Positions 17,739 to 27,564 are shown, counted from the first letter of the stretch. The stretch: DNA of 64,000 bases from an uncultured Flavobacterium sp. (GCA_943912855.1 CALTVC010000007.1:62001-126000); one strand, 5' to 3'. Numbers and translations are program-made. The notes: a model not told the origin generated them from the sequence alone.

Positions 17739-17767
17739 CACTGCTTAATGCACATCACAAACTAAAG

Positions 17768-19825
17768 ATGACAGAAAAAATTATACCACCCGTGGCTGCC
17801 ATAAAGCCCGAAACGCTTGAAAAACACGGGGACGTTCGCATAGATAACTACTACTGGCTAAACCAGCGTGAAGACCAGGAAGTGCTGGATTATCTTAATG
17901 CGGAAAACGACTATTACCAAAAACTTACCGCACATACAAAGCCATTTCAGGATGCTCTTTTTGAGGAGATGAAAAGTCGTATAAAGGAGGATGACTCTTC
18001 TGTGCCGTATAAATACAACGGTTACTGGTACATAACCCGTTACGAAAAAGGGAAAGACTATCCTATATATGCGCGCCGCAAGGAAACCATGGATGCGCCT
18101 GAGCAAATTTTGTTTGATTGTAACGAAATGGCTGTAGGGCATAGCTATTTTAACCTGTCAGGGCTTAGCATAAGTGAAGACAATAAGTGGGCTTCCTTTG
18201 GAGTAGACACCGTATCGCGCAGGCAATATACCATTCAGGTGAAAAACCTTGAAACCAATGAAATTCTACCGCTTAAAATAGAAAACACCACAGGTAGTTC
18301 TACCTGGTCTGGTGATAACAAAACATTCTTTTACACCCGTAAGGATGCGGTAACACTGCGTTCAGAAAAAATATACAAGCACATTTTAGGTTCAGATACC
18401 AATGATGATGCTGTGGTGTATCACGAAAAAGATGAAACTTATAACGTGTTTGTATACAAGGAAAAATCTAAGAAGTACCTTGTTATAGGTTCAGGGAGTA
18501 CACTTACTACAGAATATCGCATACTGGAGGCTAAGAATCCTGATGGGGAGTTTCGTTTGTTCCAGAAACGTACGCGTGGCCTGGAATACAGCATAAGTCA
18601 TTATGGCGATAAGTGGTATGTAATGACCAATAAGGATAAAGCTACCAACTTTAAGCTAATGACTACGCCTGAAGATGCTACGGGTAAAGAAAACTGGGTA
18701 GATCTTATTGCACACCGTGCAGATGTACTGCTTGAAGATGTAGATATTTTTAAAGATTACCTGGTGGTTAGCGAGCGCGAAAACGGCCTTAATACCATAC
18801 GCATAATGCCATGGGAAGGGGAGGAGTACTACCTGCCTTTTGAGATAGAAACTTACACTGCCGGTACAGCTGCTAATCCTGATTTTGATACCGATATATT
18901 GCGTTACAGTTACCAGAGTATGGCTACGCCATCGTCTGTAATTGATTTTAATATGAAAACCAAAGAGAAAACCGTGCTTAAAGAGCAGGAAGTACTTGGC
19001 GGTAAATTTGATAAGGACAATTATGCCGAAGAGCGTATTTGGGCTACAGCCAAAGATGGGACTAAAGTGCCAATTTCTATGGTATACCGCAAAGGCATTA
19101 AAAAAGATGGTAGCAATCCGTTTCTGTTGTATGCATACGGTTCGTACGGTGCATCTATGGATCCGTACTTTTCATCGTTGCGTCTTAGCCTGCTCGATAG
19201 GGGCTTTATTTATGGTATAGCCCATATACGTGGAGGAGAGGATCTGGGGCGTGATTGGTATGAAGATGGTAAGTTGCTTAAAAAGAAAAATACCTTTACT
19301 GATTTTATAGACTGCTCTGAGTTTGTGATTGCCGAAGGCTATACTTCACCACAGCATTTGTATGCCGAAGGAGGATCTGCCGGAGGGTTGCTTATGGGCG
19401 CGGTGATTAATATGGCGCCACAGCTTTACAATGGTGTTATAGCGCAGGTACCGTTTGTAGATGTAGTTACTACAATGCTGGATGATACCATTCCGCTTAC
19501 TACAGGTGAGTATGACGAGTGGGGTAACCCTAACGAAAAAGAGTATTATGATTACATGAAATCCTATTCTCCTTACGATAATGTAGTGGCTCAGGAGTAT
19601 CCTAATATGCTGGTTACAACAGGGCTTCACGATAGTCAGGTACAGTATTGGGAGCCTGCAAAGTGGGTGGCTAAACTCCGTACGTTAAAGACTGACAACA
19701 ATCTGCTGTTTATGGATACCAATATGGATGCCGGACATGGCGGGGCTTCTGGCCGATTTGAGGCGATAAAAGAAGTAGCCAAGGAGTTTAGTTTTTTACT
19801 AGATTTGGAAGGAATTAAGAACTAA
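17768..19825 (+). CDS. S9 family oligopeptidase (oligopeptidase B-like)
   Basis: Encodes 685 residues: an N-terminal seven-bladed propeller (about 70-410) and a C-terminal alpha/beta-hydrolase domain. The catalytic triad is visible: Ser537 in GGSAGG, Asp622 in LHDSQVQYWEP and His657 in AGHGGASGR. This arrangement matches oligopeptidase B (PtrB), which cuts short peptides, in that family after basic residues. No signal peptide is seen with the chosen start, so it is probably cytoplasmic. Confidence 0.9.
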   Translation: MTEKIIPPVAAIKPETLEKHGDVRIDNYYWLNQREDQEVLDYLNAENDYYQKLTAHTKPFQDALFEEMKSRIKEDDSSVPYKYNGYWYITRYEKGKDYPIYARRKETMDAPEQILFDCNEMAVGHSYFNLSGLSISEDNKWASFGVDTVSRRQYTIQVKNLETNEILPLKIENTTGSSTWSGDNKTFFYTRKDAVTLRSEKIYKHILGSDTNDDAVVYHEKDETYNVFVYKEKSKKYLVIGSGSTLTTEYRILEAKNPDGEFRLFQKRTRGLEYSISHYGDKWYVMTNKDKATNFKLMTTPEDATGKENWVDLIAHRADVLLEDVDIFKDYLVVSERENGLNTIRIMPWEGEEYYLPFEIETYTAGTAANPDFDTDILRYSYQSMATPSSVIDFNMKTKEKTVLKEQEVLGGKFDKDNYAEERIWATAKDGTKVPISMVYRKGIKKDGSNPFLLYAYGSYGASMDPYFSSLRLSLLDRGFIYGIAHIRGGEDLGRDWYEDGKLLKKKNTFTDFIDCSEFVIAEGYTSPQHLYAEGGSAGGLLMGAVINMAPQLYNGVIAQVPFVDVVTTMLDDTIPLTTGEYDEWGNPNEKEYYDYMKSYSPYDNVVAQEYPNMLVTTGLHDSQVQYWEPAKWVAKLRTLKTDNNLLFMDTNMDAGHGGASGRFEAIKEVAKEFSFLLDLEGIKN

Positions 19826-19840
19826 TTAATTTTTTTTTGT

Positions 19841-19848
19841 TAGCTTTG
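19841..19848 (+). promoter_or_regulatory. -7 box for the cysteine synthase-like gene
   Basis: TAGCTTTG (TAnnTTTG), 56 bases before the ATG at 19905. Confidence 0.45.
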
Positions 19849-19904
19849 CAGGGTTTTGAGGTTACTAAACATTACACACAAAGTTCCTTGCTAACTTATT
19901 TTTT

Positions 19905-20945
19905 ATGAAAGAAGAAATAAAAGCTCATAATAATATATTGGAATTAATTGGCAACACACCGCTAATTAAAATCAATAAGGTAACCAACGGATTAAAAGGA
20001 AATTTTTTCGCAAAAGTAGAGGCATTTAATCCGGGCCATTCAACAAAAGACCGCATAGCGCTGTATATAATTGAGGAAGCTGAAAGAAAGGGAATCCTTA
20101 AACCGGGCGATACCATTATAGAAACCACATCGGGTAATACCGGTTTTAGTGTTGCCATGGTAAGCATCATTAAAGGGTATGATTGTGTACTTGCGGTTAG
20201 CTCTAAATCATCTAGAGATAAAATAGATATGCTTCGTGCGCTTGGTGCTAAAGTATATGTTTGCCCAGCACACGTATCTGCAGACGATCCTCGTTCGTAT
20301 TACAGTGTAGCCAAAAGGCTTCATGAGGAAACTAAGGGTTCTGTATACATCAATCAGTACTTTAACGACCTGAATCTTGATGCGCACTATAAGACTACCG
20401 GACCTGAAATATGGGAGCAGACTAACGGTAAAATTACCCACCTTATAGCTTGTAGCGGTACAGGTGGCACTATTAGCGGTACGGCTCGTTTCTTAAAAGA
20501 ACAAAATCCGGATATAAAAGTTTTTGGTGTAGACGCGTACGGTTCAGTACTAAAAAAATACCATGAAACACGTGAATTTGACAGCAACGAAATTTATCCG
20601 TATCGTATAGAGGGGCTTGGAAAAAACCTTATTCCTACCGCTACTGATTTTGATGTTATTGACCAGTTCATGAAAGTGTCTGACGAAGACAGCGCGCACA
20701 CTGCAAGAGAAATAGCCCGTACAGAAGGATTATTTGTAGGTTATACCAGCGGTGCTACACTTCAGGCCACAAGGCAATATGCCGAAGCTGGTGAGTTTGA
20801 TGAAAACAGTAATGTAGTGCTTATCTTCCCTGACCATGGTTCACGCTATATGAGCAAAGTATTCAGCGATGAATGGATGAGCGAACAAGGATTTTTTGAC
20901 AGCGTAAATATTGAAGAAACACAGAAGATAGAGTTTATTAAATAA
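19905..20945 (+). CDS. PLP-dependent cysteine synthase / cystathionine beta-synthase-like enzyme
   Basis: Encodes 346 residues of fold type II PLP enzymes. IGNTPLIKI opens the domain. The Schiff-base Lys lies in PGHSTKDRI (commonly PGGSVKDR), TSGNTG binds the substrate, and GTGGTISG binds the PLP phosphate. The C terminus (IFPDHGSRYMSKVFSDEWM) is closer to the catalytic core of cystathionine beta-synthase than to CysK. No CBS regulatory pair is present. Either O-acetylserine sulfhydrylation or serine plus homocysteine condensation is possible. A perfect terminator follows. Confidence 0.85.
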   Translation: MKEEIKAHNNILELIGNTPLIKINKVTNGLKGNFFAKVEAFNPGHSTKDRIALYIIEEAERKGILKPGDTIIETTSGNTGFSVAMVSIIKGYDCVLAVSSKSSRDKIDMLRALGAKVYVCPAHVSADDPRSYYSVAKRLHEETKGSVYINQYFNDLNLDAHYKTTGPEIWEQTNGKITHLIACSGTGGTISGTARFLKEQNPDIKVFGVDAYGSVLKKYHETREFDSNEIYPYRIEGLGKNLIPTATDFDVIDQFMKVSDEDSAHTAREIARTEGLFVGYTSGATLQATRQYAEAGEFDENSNVVLIFPDHGSRYMSKVFSDEWMSEQGFFDSVNIEETQKIEFIK

Positions 20946-20963
20946 ATATCAATCTCCATTATA

Positions 20964-21001
20964 ACACAAAAGCCTTTGTATAATTACAAAGGCTTTTGTG
21001 T
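20964..21001. terminator. Bidirectional terminator
   Basis: Perfect 17-bp stem beginning ACACAAAAGCCTTTGTA (20964-20980), loop TAAT, between convergent genes. Confidence 0.85.
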
Positions 21002-21022
21002 TTCTTGCGGTTAAGGGTTTCC

Positions 21023-21595
21023 TTACCGGGAAGTGTTTTGTTTGATATAAACCTCGGTAGCGCCAAGCCCGTATTTTTGATAGTTAGCATCGCCAAATAC
21101 TACTTCTTCGTAACGACCCAGTAGATAATCGAGTTCAGATTTCAGAATGCCTTCACCCACGCCGTGAATAAAAACAATGCGAGGGATGCGGTTTTTAATT
21201 GCATATTCTAAATGATGACGTGCTGTATCCATCTGTAACGTAAGAATGTCGTAGTTACTCATTCCTTTTTTATTACGTACCAATTTTTCTACATGCAAGT
21301 CTATTTCGAGGACAACGTTATCCTTTTTAGATTTTTTTTCAGGAAACAAAGGCTGTTTCCTCTTAACTGGTGTTTCTTTTTCACGTAATACAGCACCAAG
21401 GCTCTTTCCTGCAAAGAAAGAGCCCAGTTCACTGTTATTAGTTATAATAAGTTCAGATTCTTCAAAAAGTAGCTCAAACCCTTCAGTAGTGGTAATGGCT
21501 ACTTTGCCGTCCTTTTTGTATGACTTTACAGTACCGCTAAACGAATCGTCTATAACACTTACTTTATCTCCGGCTTTAAACTTCATTTTGCTCAT
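21023..21595 (-). CDS. Smr-domain (MutS2 C-terminal-like) protein
   Basis: Encodes 190 residues. The N-terminal part is an SH3-like beta segment (FKAGDKVSVIDDSFSGTV). A Lys-rich linker leads to a C-terminal Smr domain with the marks EIDLHVEKL and FIHGVGEGILKSEL. Smr domains nick DNA or cleave RNA in MutS2/SmrB proteins. Here the domain is stand-alone, so the substrate is uncertain. It overlaps the 3' end of the small membrane-protein gene upstream by about 20 bp. Confidence 0.82.
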   Translation of the reverse strand: MSKMKFKAGDKVSVIDDSFSGTVKSYKKDGKVAITTTEGFELLFEESELIITNNSELGSFFAGKSLGAVLREKETPVKRKQPLFPEKKSKKDNVVLEIDLHVEKLVRNKKGMSNYDILTLQMDTARHHLEYAIKNRIPRIVFIHGVGEGILKSELDYLLGRYEEVVFGDANYQKYGLGATEVYIKQNTSR

Positions 21596-21758
21596 TTCTT
21601 TCGTTTTTACCGGGAACCTTGTTCATTAATTTCATTAGTCCCAGCATAAAAACTATAATACACGGAACCATTATAAACGGATTAGGTTTTGGTAATGCCT
21701 GCTGATAAAGCGCGGTAAATGCACAGGCAAAAATTATAATAATGTATATGGTTTTCAA
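21576..21758 (-). CDS. Small membrane protein, unknown function
   Basis: Encodes 60 residues with two predicted transmembrane segments (about 3-20 and 29-46) and a polar Lys/Asn/Glu tail. It lies 6 bp after the DUF5362-like gene and overlaps the Smr gene, so all three are probably one transcript. Not recognised. Confidence 0.6.
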   Translation of the reverse strand: MKTIYIIIIFACAFTALYQQALPKPNPFIMVPCIIVFMLGLMKLMNKVPGKNERNEQNEV

Positions 21759-21764
21759 ATTATA

Positions 21765-22232
21765 TTAATTAAAGTGTCCGCCCATTTTTGCAGCAGTAGA
21801 AATTATCATGATTGTTGCAACAAGATAAAATACCATGGTTACAATAATCATTATTCCTGCAAACATAAGGTTATATTTTAGGCTTGCCATTGCCTGGGTA
21901 AGCTGTTCGGTATTCAAATCATTTACTGCATTACGCGCCTTAACAGAGAACCTGAAAAGTGTTACTACAGGTATAGCCCACAGTGCGTTAAAAATTAGCA
22001 TAAATACCCCCATCACTCCGGCGTTAAAAGGCATTGTGCCGTCTGGGATGGCACTGGCCCCAACCACAAAAAACAGAGAACCCAGTAATGCCAACCCCAG
22101 AACAATAAACCCGATGATAGAAATAAATAGTCCCCATCCTCCGGCTGCCCTAAGATGACTTTTCGCTGCGTCGGTTACCTGTAGTTCAAATGTTTCAAAT
22201 GAGTTGAATGACGAATCCTTAAAATTGTCCAT
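21765..22232 (-). CDS. DUF5362-like integral membrane protein
   Basis: Encodes 155 residues. A short polar N terminus (SFETFELQVTDAAKSHLRAA) is followed by four hydrophobic segments. The second and third flank a cytoplasmic-looking loop VKARNAVNDLNTEQLTQAMASLK. The layout resembles DUF5362 proteins of Bacteroidota, which have no assigned function. It lies 19 bp after rocD on the same strand. Confidence 0.65.
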   Translation of the reverse strand: MDNFKDSSFNSFETFELQVTDAAKSHLRAAGGWGLFISIIGFIVLGLALLGSLFFVVGASAIPDGTMPFNAGVMGVFMLIFNALWAIPVVTLFRFSVKARNAVNDLNTEQLTQAMASLKYNLMFAGIMIIVTMVFYLVATIMIISTAAKMGGHFN

Positions 22233-22251
22233 AATTGTATTAATTGATTAG

Positions 22252-23496
22252 TTATTTTTCAAATTCTTTTAGAGTCTCTGTAATGATGTTAACACAATCT
22301 TCAAGTTGTTCTTCTGTCATTACAAGTGGTGGTGCAAAACGTATAATATTACCGTGAGTTGGCTTGGCAAGTAGTCCTTTGTGCATCATGGCTACACAGA
22401 TATCCCACGCAGTAGAGCTATCCTCATCATCGTTAATTACAATGGCATTCAGTAGTCCTTTACCGCGTACAAGCGATACTATTTTACTGCCCGAAATATA
22501 CGCATTCATTTTTTCTCTGAAAAGGCTACCCAGGCGGTCGGCATTTTCGGCCAGCTTTTCTTCTTTTACCACTTCCAGCGCGGCTATAGCTACAGCAGCG
22601 GCTACAGGGTTGCCACCAAAGGTAGAACCATGCTGTCCTGGCTTAATCACGTTCATAATGTCGTCGTTTGCTAAAACGGCGCTTACCGGATACGCACCAC
22701 CCGAAAGGGCTTTGCCTAATATAAGTACGTCAGGTTGCACGTTTTCATGATGTACGGCAAGTAGCTTACCCGTGCGTGCTATGCCTGTTTGTACTTCGTC
22801 TGCTATGAAGAGTACGTTGTTGTCTGTACATAATGCTTTGGCCTTTGCTAGAAAACCTTCGGCGGGAACATAAACGCCTGCTTCTCCCTGAATAGGTTCT
22901 ACAAGAAAACCCGCTATGTTTTTTTCGGTAGCGAGTACTTTTTCGAGTGCGTCAATATCATTGTAAGGTATGCTTATAAATCCGGCTGTGTATGGCCCGA
23001 AGTTTTTGCGCGCGTTTTCGTCGTTACTAAATGATATAATGGTGGTAGTACGCCCGTGGAAGTTCCCATTGCATACTATGATTTTAGCTTCGTGCTCTGC
23101 AATGCCTTTCTTTTCATATGCCCATTTACGGCACAATTTTATTGCTGTTTCTACAGCCTCGGCACCCGTGTTCATAGGTAATACCTTGTCAAACCCAAAG
23201 TAGCGGGTAACAAACTCTTCATAACGGCCCAGCTGGTCGTTATAAAAAGCACGTGAGGTAAGGGTAAGGGTTTGTGCCTGGCTTATTAATGCATTTACAA
23301 TTTTTGGGTGGCAGTGTCCCTGGTTCACAGCAGAGTATGCAGAAAGGAAATCATAATAACGTTTGCCTTCTGCATCCCATACATACACACCTTCACCTTT
23401 TGATAGTACAACAGGTAGTGGGTGGTAATTATGTGCCCCGTATTTGTCCTCAAGGGCAATGGCATTCTCGGAATTAATTTTGTCTAAAACCGGCAT
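22252..23496 (-). CDS. rocD: Ornithine aminotransferase
   Basis: Encodes 414 residues of class III aminotransferases. Visible marks are NTGAEAVETAIKLCRKWAY (cofactor phosphate loop), NFHGRTTTIISFS, FIADEVQTGIARTGK, and the PLP Lys in ILGKALSGGAYPVSAV. The length and the N terminus (YGAHNYHPLPVVLSKGEGVYVWD) fit ornithine delta-aminotransferase, which converts ornithine and 2-oxoglutarate to glutamate semialdehyde and glutamate. It links to the proline dehydrogenase gene 6 kb away. Confidence 0.92.
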   Translation of the reverse strand: MPVLDKINSENAIALEDKYGAHNYHPLPVVLSKGEGVYVWDAEGKRYYDFLSAYSAVNQGHCHPKIVNALISQAQTLTLTSRAFYNDQLGRYEEFVTRYFGFDKVLPMNTGAEAVETAIKLCRKWAYEKKGIAEHEAKIIVCNGNFHGRTTTIISFSNDENARKNFGPYTAGFISIPYNDIDALEKVLATEKNIAGFLVEPIQGEAGVYVPAEGFLAKAKALCTDNNVLFIADEVQTGIARTGKLLAVHHENVQPDVLILGKALSGGAYPVSAVLANDDIMNVIKPGQHGSTFGGNPVAAAVAIAALEVVKEEKLAENADRLGSLFREKMNAYISGSKIVSLVRGKGLLNAIVINDDEDSSTAWDICVAMMHKGLLAKPTHGNIIRFAPPLVMTEEQLEDCVNIITETLKEFEK

Positions 23497-23624
23497 AATG
23501 AAGTAATTTTCGTAACAATAATCGTCAATTCCTTCTTAAGGAGAGAAATCATCCTTTGTACCGCAAATTAGTAATTTTTGAAAATATTTTGGCATTTCAC
23601 CCTAATAAATGCCAATTACGAAAT

Positions 23625-24605
23625 CTATTCCTGCTCCTGGGGATATACGCTGAAGTTATTCTTTTCTATAATGCGTTGTAGCAGGGCAGTGGCACTGTCT
23701 TTTAGCCATTCGGGTTCCAGTATTTCGGCACTGTCGGCAAACATCATGTACCAGCGTAGGAGCCCTTCTTCTGCCCATTGGGTATAAAAGCTCATGTCTA
23801 AGGTTGCATCACCGTTATCTTTTTCCGATGAAAATCCAAAAAAGTGTTTGCGTTCTTGAAGATAACATGCAACTTTTTTGTTTACCCTCAGTACTACTTT
23901 TACATAAGGATATTGATCCCATGCCCTAGGGTATAGCTCCCTGTATTCTTTAAGGCTTACGTGTTCCTGCTGTGGAGTGTCTTTAAGTTTTATAGAAATA
24001 ATCCTGTCCAGTCTAAACTGCCTGTATTCTTCACGTAGATGGCAGTAGGCTATGGTGTGCCAATAACCGTTTTCGTGGAAAATGCCTATGGGTTCGGCAA
24101 GGCGGGTGTTTTCATTTTCTTTTCCAAATGCTTTGTACACCATCTGTACTACTTTTTTTTCGGCGGTAGCTTTGAGGAGTATATCCAGGCTGTTGCTTTC
24201 GGGTGGAATGGTCTTATGATGGCCCAATACATCAATATGGTCTTCAAGGTTGTCTACCAAATCTTTTTCTGTACTTCGTAAAACAGCTTTAACCTTATAT
24301 AACGCCGATGAGAAGTTGTCTGTTACTCCCTTATCAGTAAATTTTTCCATGAGTTTACCTGCGGTGATAAATGCCATAGCTTCTTCAGGAGTAAACATAA
24401 CCGGTGGCAGTCGATACCCATCTACTAATGAATAACCTACGCCTGCTTCGCCATATAATGGCACACCGGCTTCCTCCAGTGAGCGGATGTCTCGGTATAC
24501 CGTACGCAGGCTTATGCCGAAACGGTCGGCAAGGTCTTGCGCTTTTACAATCTTTTTAGATTGTAGCTGTATAAGTAAGGCGGTTATGCGGTCGAAGCGG
24601 TTCAT
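23625..24605 (-). CDS. YafY-type WYL-domain transcriptional regulator
   Basis: Encodes 326 residues. The N-terminal winged HTH (ITALLIQLQSKKIVKAQDLADRFGISLRTVYRDIRSLEEAG) is of the DeoR-like HTH_11 type. A WYL domain follows (about 145-215; GYWHTIAYCHLREEYRQFRLDRI), then a WCX extension. WYL regulators sense nucleic-acid or nucleotide ligands and control diverse genes. It may be co-transcribed after the DUF1697 gene (5-bp gap). Confidence 0.88.
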   Translation of the reverse strand: MNRFDRITALLIQLQSKKIVKAQDLADRFGISLRTVYRDIRSLEEAGVPLYGEAGVGYSLVDGYRLPPVMFTPEEAMAFITAGKLMEKFTDKGVTDNFSSALYKVKAVLRSTEKDLVDNLEDHIDVLGHHKTIPPESNSLDILLKATAEKKVVQMVYKAFGKENENTRLAEPIGIFHENGYWHTIAYCHLREEYRQFRLDRIISIKLKDTPQQEHVSLKEYRELYPRAWDQYPYVKVVLRVNKKVACYLQERKHFFGFSSEKDNGDATLDMSFYTQWAEEGLLRWYMMFADSAEILEPEWLKDSATALLQRIIEKNNFSVYPQEQE

Positions 24606-24610
24606 GTGGT

Positions 24611-25165
24611 TTATTTAATATCCTTAAGCATTTCTAGTAACTTTAAAGTTGTATTCCAGTTACGCGTGGTCGACTTCAGGTTCATTTTGCTTTCTATGAA
24701 TGAGTTGGTAAGCTTAGAATCGGCAGCACTGCGCGATAGTTTCAGGTACATAACGCTACCGATAGCTTTGAACTCGTCATCGCTGCGGTTATATTTCTTC
24801 ATTTGGTCAAGCCCCTGAGTGGTTGCTTCTCCCGAAAGAAACGTAACAAAATACTTCTTTACACCCTGCGGTTCCGGTTCTGCTTTGGTATACGGATTAT
24901 TGTCTATTGCCTTTTGCAGTTCTGCTTCGTCCACTATAAAGTTAAACACATCGTGCCCGTACTCGCGGTACAGTAGTGTTTCTATTTCACGTTTTATTTT
25001 GGCTTTGTCGGTTTCATCTGTAGTAAAGATTACGTTACCACTTTGTATATAGGTAGCTACGTTTTTGTAGCCTTCGGTTTCCATAAGCTTGCGGAGGTGC
25101 TCCATTTTTATAATGTTGTGTCCGCTCACGTTTACGGCACGGAAAAGGGCAAGGTATGCAGGCAT
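24611..25165 (-). CDS. DUF1697 family protein
   Basis: Encodes 184 residues. The N terminus (YLALFRAVNVSGHNIIKMEHLRKLMETEGYKNVATYIQSGNVIF) is characteristic of DUF1697, a two-ferredoxin-fold family of unknown function. The ATG at 25165 is chosen because it lies just after the stop of the TPR gene and matches the family start; the frame is open 12 codons further upstream. Confidence 0.82.
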   Translation of the reverse strand: MPAYLALFRAVNVSGHNIIKMEHLRKLMETEGYKNVATYIQSGNVIFTTDETDKAKIKREIETLLYREYGHDVFNFIVDEAELQKAIDNNPYTKAEPEPQGVKKYFVTFLSGEATTQGLDQMKKYNRSDDEFKAIGSVMYLKLSRSAADSKLTNSFIESKMNLKSTTRNWNTTLKLLEMLKDIK

Positions 25166-25169
25166 TTGT

Positions 25170-26024
25170 TTACTGTTTAAGTTCGGTTTCCATTTGGGCA
25201 AGGTAGCTTAAAAAGGGCGAATCTTTTGCCGCGTATTTTTTCACTATGGCCTGCCATTTTGCAAAGTTAGCCTTATCTTTTGTGCCGTAATAATGTCCGG
25301 CCATATTAAATGCCATTTCTGAGCTCTGGACATTATCGGTAGACATTGATATACCCTTGGTATACGTTTTTTCGGCCTCTGGCACATTGCCCAAATGCAA
25401 GTGAGAATACCCCAGTTCCCTGTAAAACATATAGTTTTTACTGTTGTACGCTATGGCCTTCTTAAGCACCTCAATAGCCTTGTCGTATTGTTCTGCAGCG
25501 TTGTAGGCAAAGGCAAGTTCAAACTCCACACCTTCATAATGAGACTCTTTGGTATAGGCTTTTAATAGCACAGAAATTGCTTCGGCAGTGGCTCCTATGT
25601 CGTTAAGGATAAAACCTTTGTGGTGCAATCGGGCTGTGGTATCTTCACCATCACGGTATATGTGGAGCCAGTCGGGTTCGGCAGGAAGCCCCATTTCCTT
25701 AACCCTTTGGTCAGAAAGTACAGCCAATAGCGTCCAATTTTTTTCTATTCGGTACTTCATACTGGCTTCCCTGGGTTTGTTATCCTTTACAAATTTACTG
25801 TTTGTTACCGTAAACGTTCCTTGGTAATCAAAGGTATATCCTGCCTGCCCGTCGAGGTATACCATACCATACATATATTCCTTTTCGCCTTCTTTTTGGG
25901 GCAACGCAACCCATTTATTTTCGCATTCGTAAAATTTCTTGTCAAAATTAAGTCCGTTTTTTTGGGCTCTGGCTGTAAACAGCGGGGCGCATAATAATGC
26001 TATCAGCAGAATAATTTGTTTCAT
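25170..26024 (-). CDS. Exported TPR-repeat protein
   Basis: Encodes 284 residues with a signal peptide (ILLIALLCAPLFTARAQ). The N-terminal half is beta-rich and unrecognised. The C-terminal half carries tetratricopeptide repeats (FELAFAYNAAEQYDKAIEVLKKA and YRELGYSHLHLGNVPEAEKTYTKG). It is probably periplasmic and acts as a protein-binding scaffold. It heads the TPR-DUF1697-WYL gene run. Confidence 0.75.
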   Translation of the reverse strand: MKQIILLIALLCAPLFTARAQKNGLNFDKKFYECENKWVALPQKEGEKEYMYGMVYLDGQAGYTFDYQGTFTVTNSKFVKDNKPREASMKYRIEKNWTLLAVLSDQRVKEMGLPAEPDWLHIYRDGEDTTARLHHKGFILNDIGATAEAISVLLKAYTKESHYEGVEFELAFAYNAAEQYDKAIEVLKKAIAYNSKNYMFYRELGYSHLHLGNVPEAEKTYTKGISMSTDNVQSSEMAFNMAGHYYGTKDKANFAKWQAIVKKYAAKDSPFLSYLAQMETELKQ

Positions 26025-26127
26025 GAAATAATTTGGTTAAATGGTTGTCGGGCTAAGATACAATTTTAGATGCTTTCTTTATTATATGAGTAGGGTTAAT
26101 AAATTAAATTATTATCGCCAAAAAATG

Positions 26128-26135
26128 TATTTTTG
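26128..26135 (+). promoter_or_regulatory. -7 box immediately before the rlmD start
   Basis: TATTTTTG ends 4 bases before the rlmD ATG (26140), so transcription would begin at or next to the start codon. Confidence 0.45.
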
Positions 26136-26139
26136 CGCC

Positions 26140-27552
26140 ATGGGAAAAAGAAAAACAGACAGGATCGTCTTTACTAATGTTGAGGTGCTTGATGCCGGTG
26201 CCAAAGGTGTATCGGTAGCGAAAGCGCCCGATGGAAAGGTTATTTTTATACCTAATGTGGTACCCGGCGACGTGGTAGACGTGCAAACCTTTAAAAAACG
26301 CAAAGCGTACTACGAAGGTAAAGCCGTACACGTGCATGAATATAGTGCCGACAGGGTAATACCGCAGTGTCAGCATTTTGGTTCATGTGGTGGCTGTAAG
26401 TGGCAGAACATGAACTACGAAAAGCAGCTGTACTACAAGAATAATGAGGTTTTTAACCACCTGAAGCGCATTGGTAAAATAGAACTGCCCGAATTTGAGC
26501 CGATTAAAGGCAGTGAAAAGCAGTTTTATTACCGTAACAAAATGGAGTTTTCTTTTTCTAACGCCCGCTGGATTACCGATGCCGAAGCTCAAAGCGGTGA
26601 GGATATAGAGCGTGGTAATGCCCTTGGGTTCCATATTCCGCGTATGTGGGATAAGATTCTGGACATAACCCACTGCCACCTGCAGGAAGACCCAAGTAAT
26701 GCCATACGAAATTCAGTTCGTGATTTTGCAAACGAACACGGGCTGGCGTTCTTCAATCCGCGTGAACATAGCGGACTGTTGCGCACGCTTATGATTCGTA
26801 CCGCAAGCACGGGCGAAATCATGGTGCTTATCCAATTCTTTGATAATAATAAAAAGGAACGTGAGCTGATACTGAATCACCTTGCCAATACTTTCCCGTC
26901 TATAACATCACTTCAGTATGTGGTGAACCAAAAGGCGAATGATACGTTGTATGATCAGGATGTTATACTGTTTAAAGGACGTGATTTTATCCTTGAGGAA
27001 ATGGAAGGGCTTACTTTTAAAATTAATGCCAAATCGTTTTATCAGACGAACTCTGATCAGGCATACGAACTATACAGTATAACACGTGATTTTGCAGGTC
27101 TTACAGGAAACGAACTTGTATATGACTTATATACTGGTACCGGTACCATAGCACAGTTTGTATCGCGCAAAGCGAAAAAGGTAGTTGGGGTAGAAGCAGT
27201 ACCTGAAGCAATTGCAGATGCCAAAGAAAACGCGGTGCGCAATAATATAACTAATTGTGAGTTTTTTGTAGGGGATATGAAGGATGTGTTTAACGCAGAA
27301 TTCATTGAAACACATGGTCACCCGGATGTTATTATTACCGACCCTCCGCGCGATGGTATGCACAAGGATGTTGTAGACCAAATACTTCGTATAGCACCAC
27401 AACGTGTAGTGTACGTTAGCTGTAATTCGGCTACACAGGCGCGGGATCTTGCCCTTATGGATGAGGTGTACAAAGTAACCCGTGTGCGTCCGGTAGATAT
27501 GTTCCCGCAGACCCATCACGTAGAAAATGTGGTGTTGCTGGAAAAACGATAA
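26140..27552 (+). CDS. rlmD: 23S rRNA (uracil-C5)-methyltransferase RlmD/RumA-like
   Basis: Encodes 470 residues. An N-terminal TRAM domain is followed by the iron-sulfur cysteines CQHFGSCGGCKWQ with a fourth Cys in ITHCHL. The SAM-binding motif is LYTGTGTIAQF. The catalytic region includes ITDPPRDGMH and VYVSCNSATQARDL, whose Cys is the methyl-transfer nucleophile. It methylates a specific uracil of 23S rRNA. The ATG at 26140 is preferred over the open frame from 26041. The DUF6452 and DUF6048 genes follow. Confidence 0.93.
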   Translation: MGKRKTDRIVFTNVEVLDAGAKGVSVAKAPDGKVIFIPNVVPGDVVDVQTFKKRKAYYEGKAVHVHEYSADRVIPQCQHFGSCGGCKWQNMNYEKQLYYKNNEVFNHLKRIGKIELPEFEPIKGSEKQFYYRNKMEFSFSNARWITDAEAQSGEDIERGNALGFHIPRMWDKILDITHCHLQEDPSNAIRNSVRDFANEHGLAFFNPREHSGLLRTLMIRTASTGEIMVLIQFFDNNKKERELILNHLANTFPSITSLQYVVNQKANDTLYDQDVILFKGRDFILEEMEGLTFKINAKSFYQTNSDQAYELYSITRDFAGLTGNELVYDLYTGTGTIAQFVSRKAKKVVGVEAVPEAIADAKENAVRNNITNCEFFVGDMKDVFNAEFIETHGHPDVIITDPPRDGMHKDVVDQILRIAPQRVVYVSCNSATQARDLALMDEVYKVTRVRPVDMFPQTHHVENVVLLEKR

Positions 27553-27564
27553 ATCAAAACTGCT

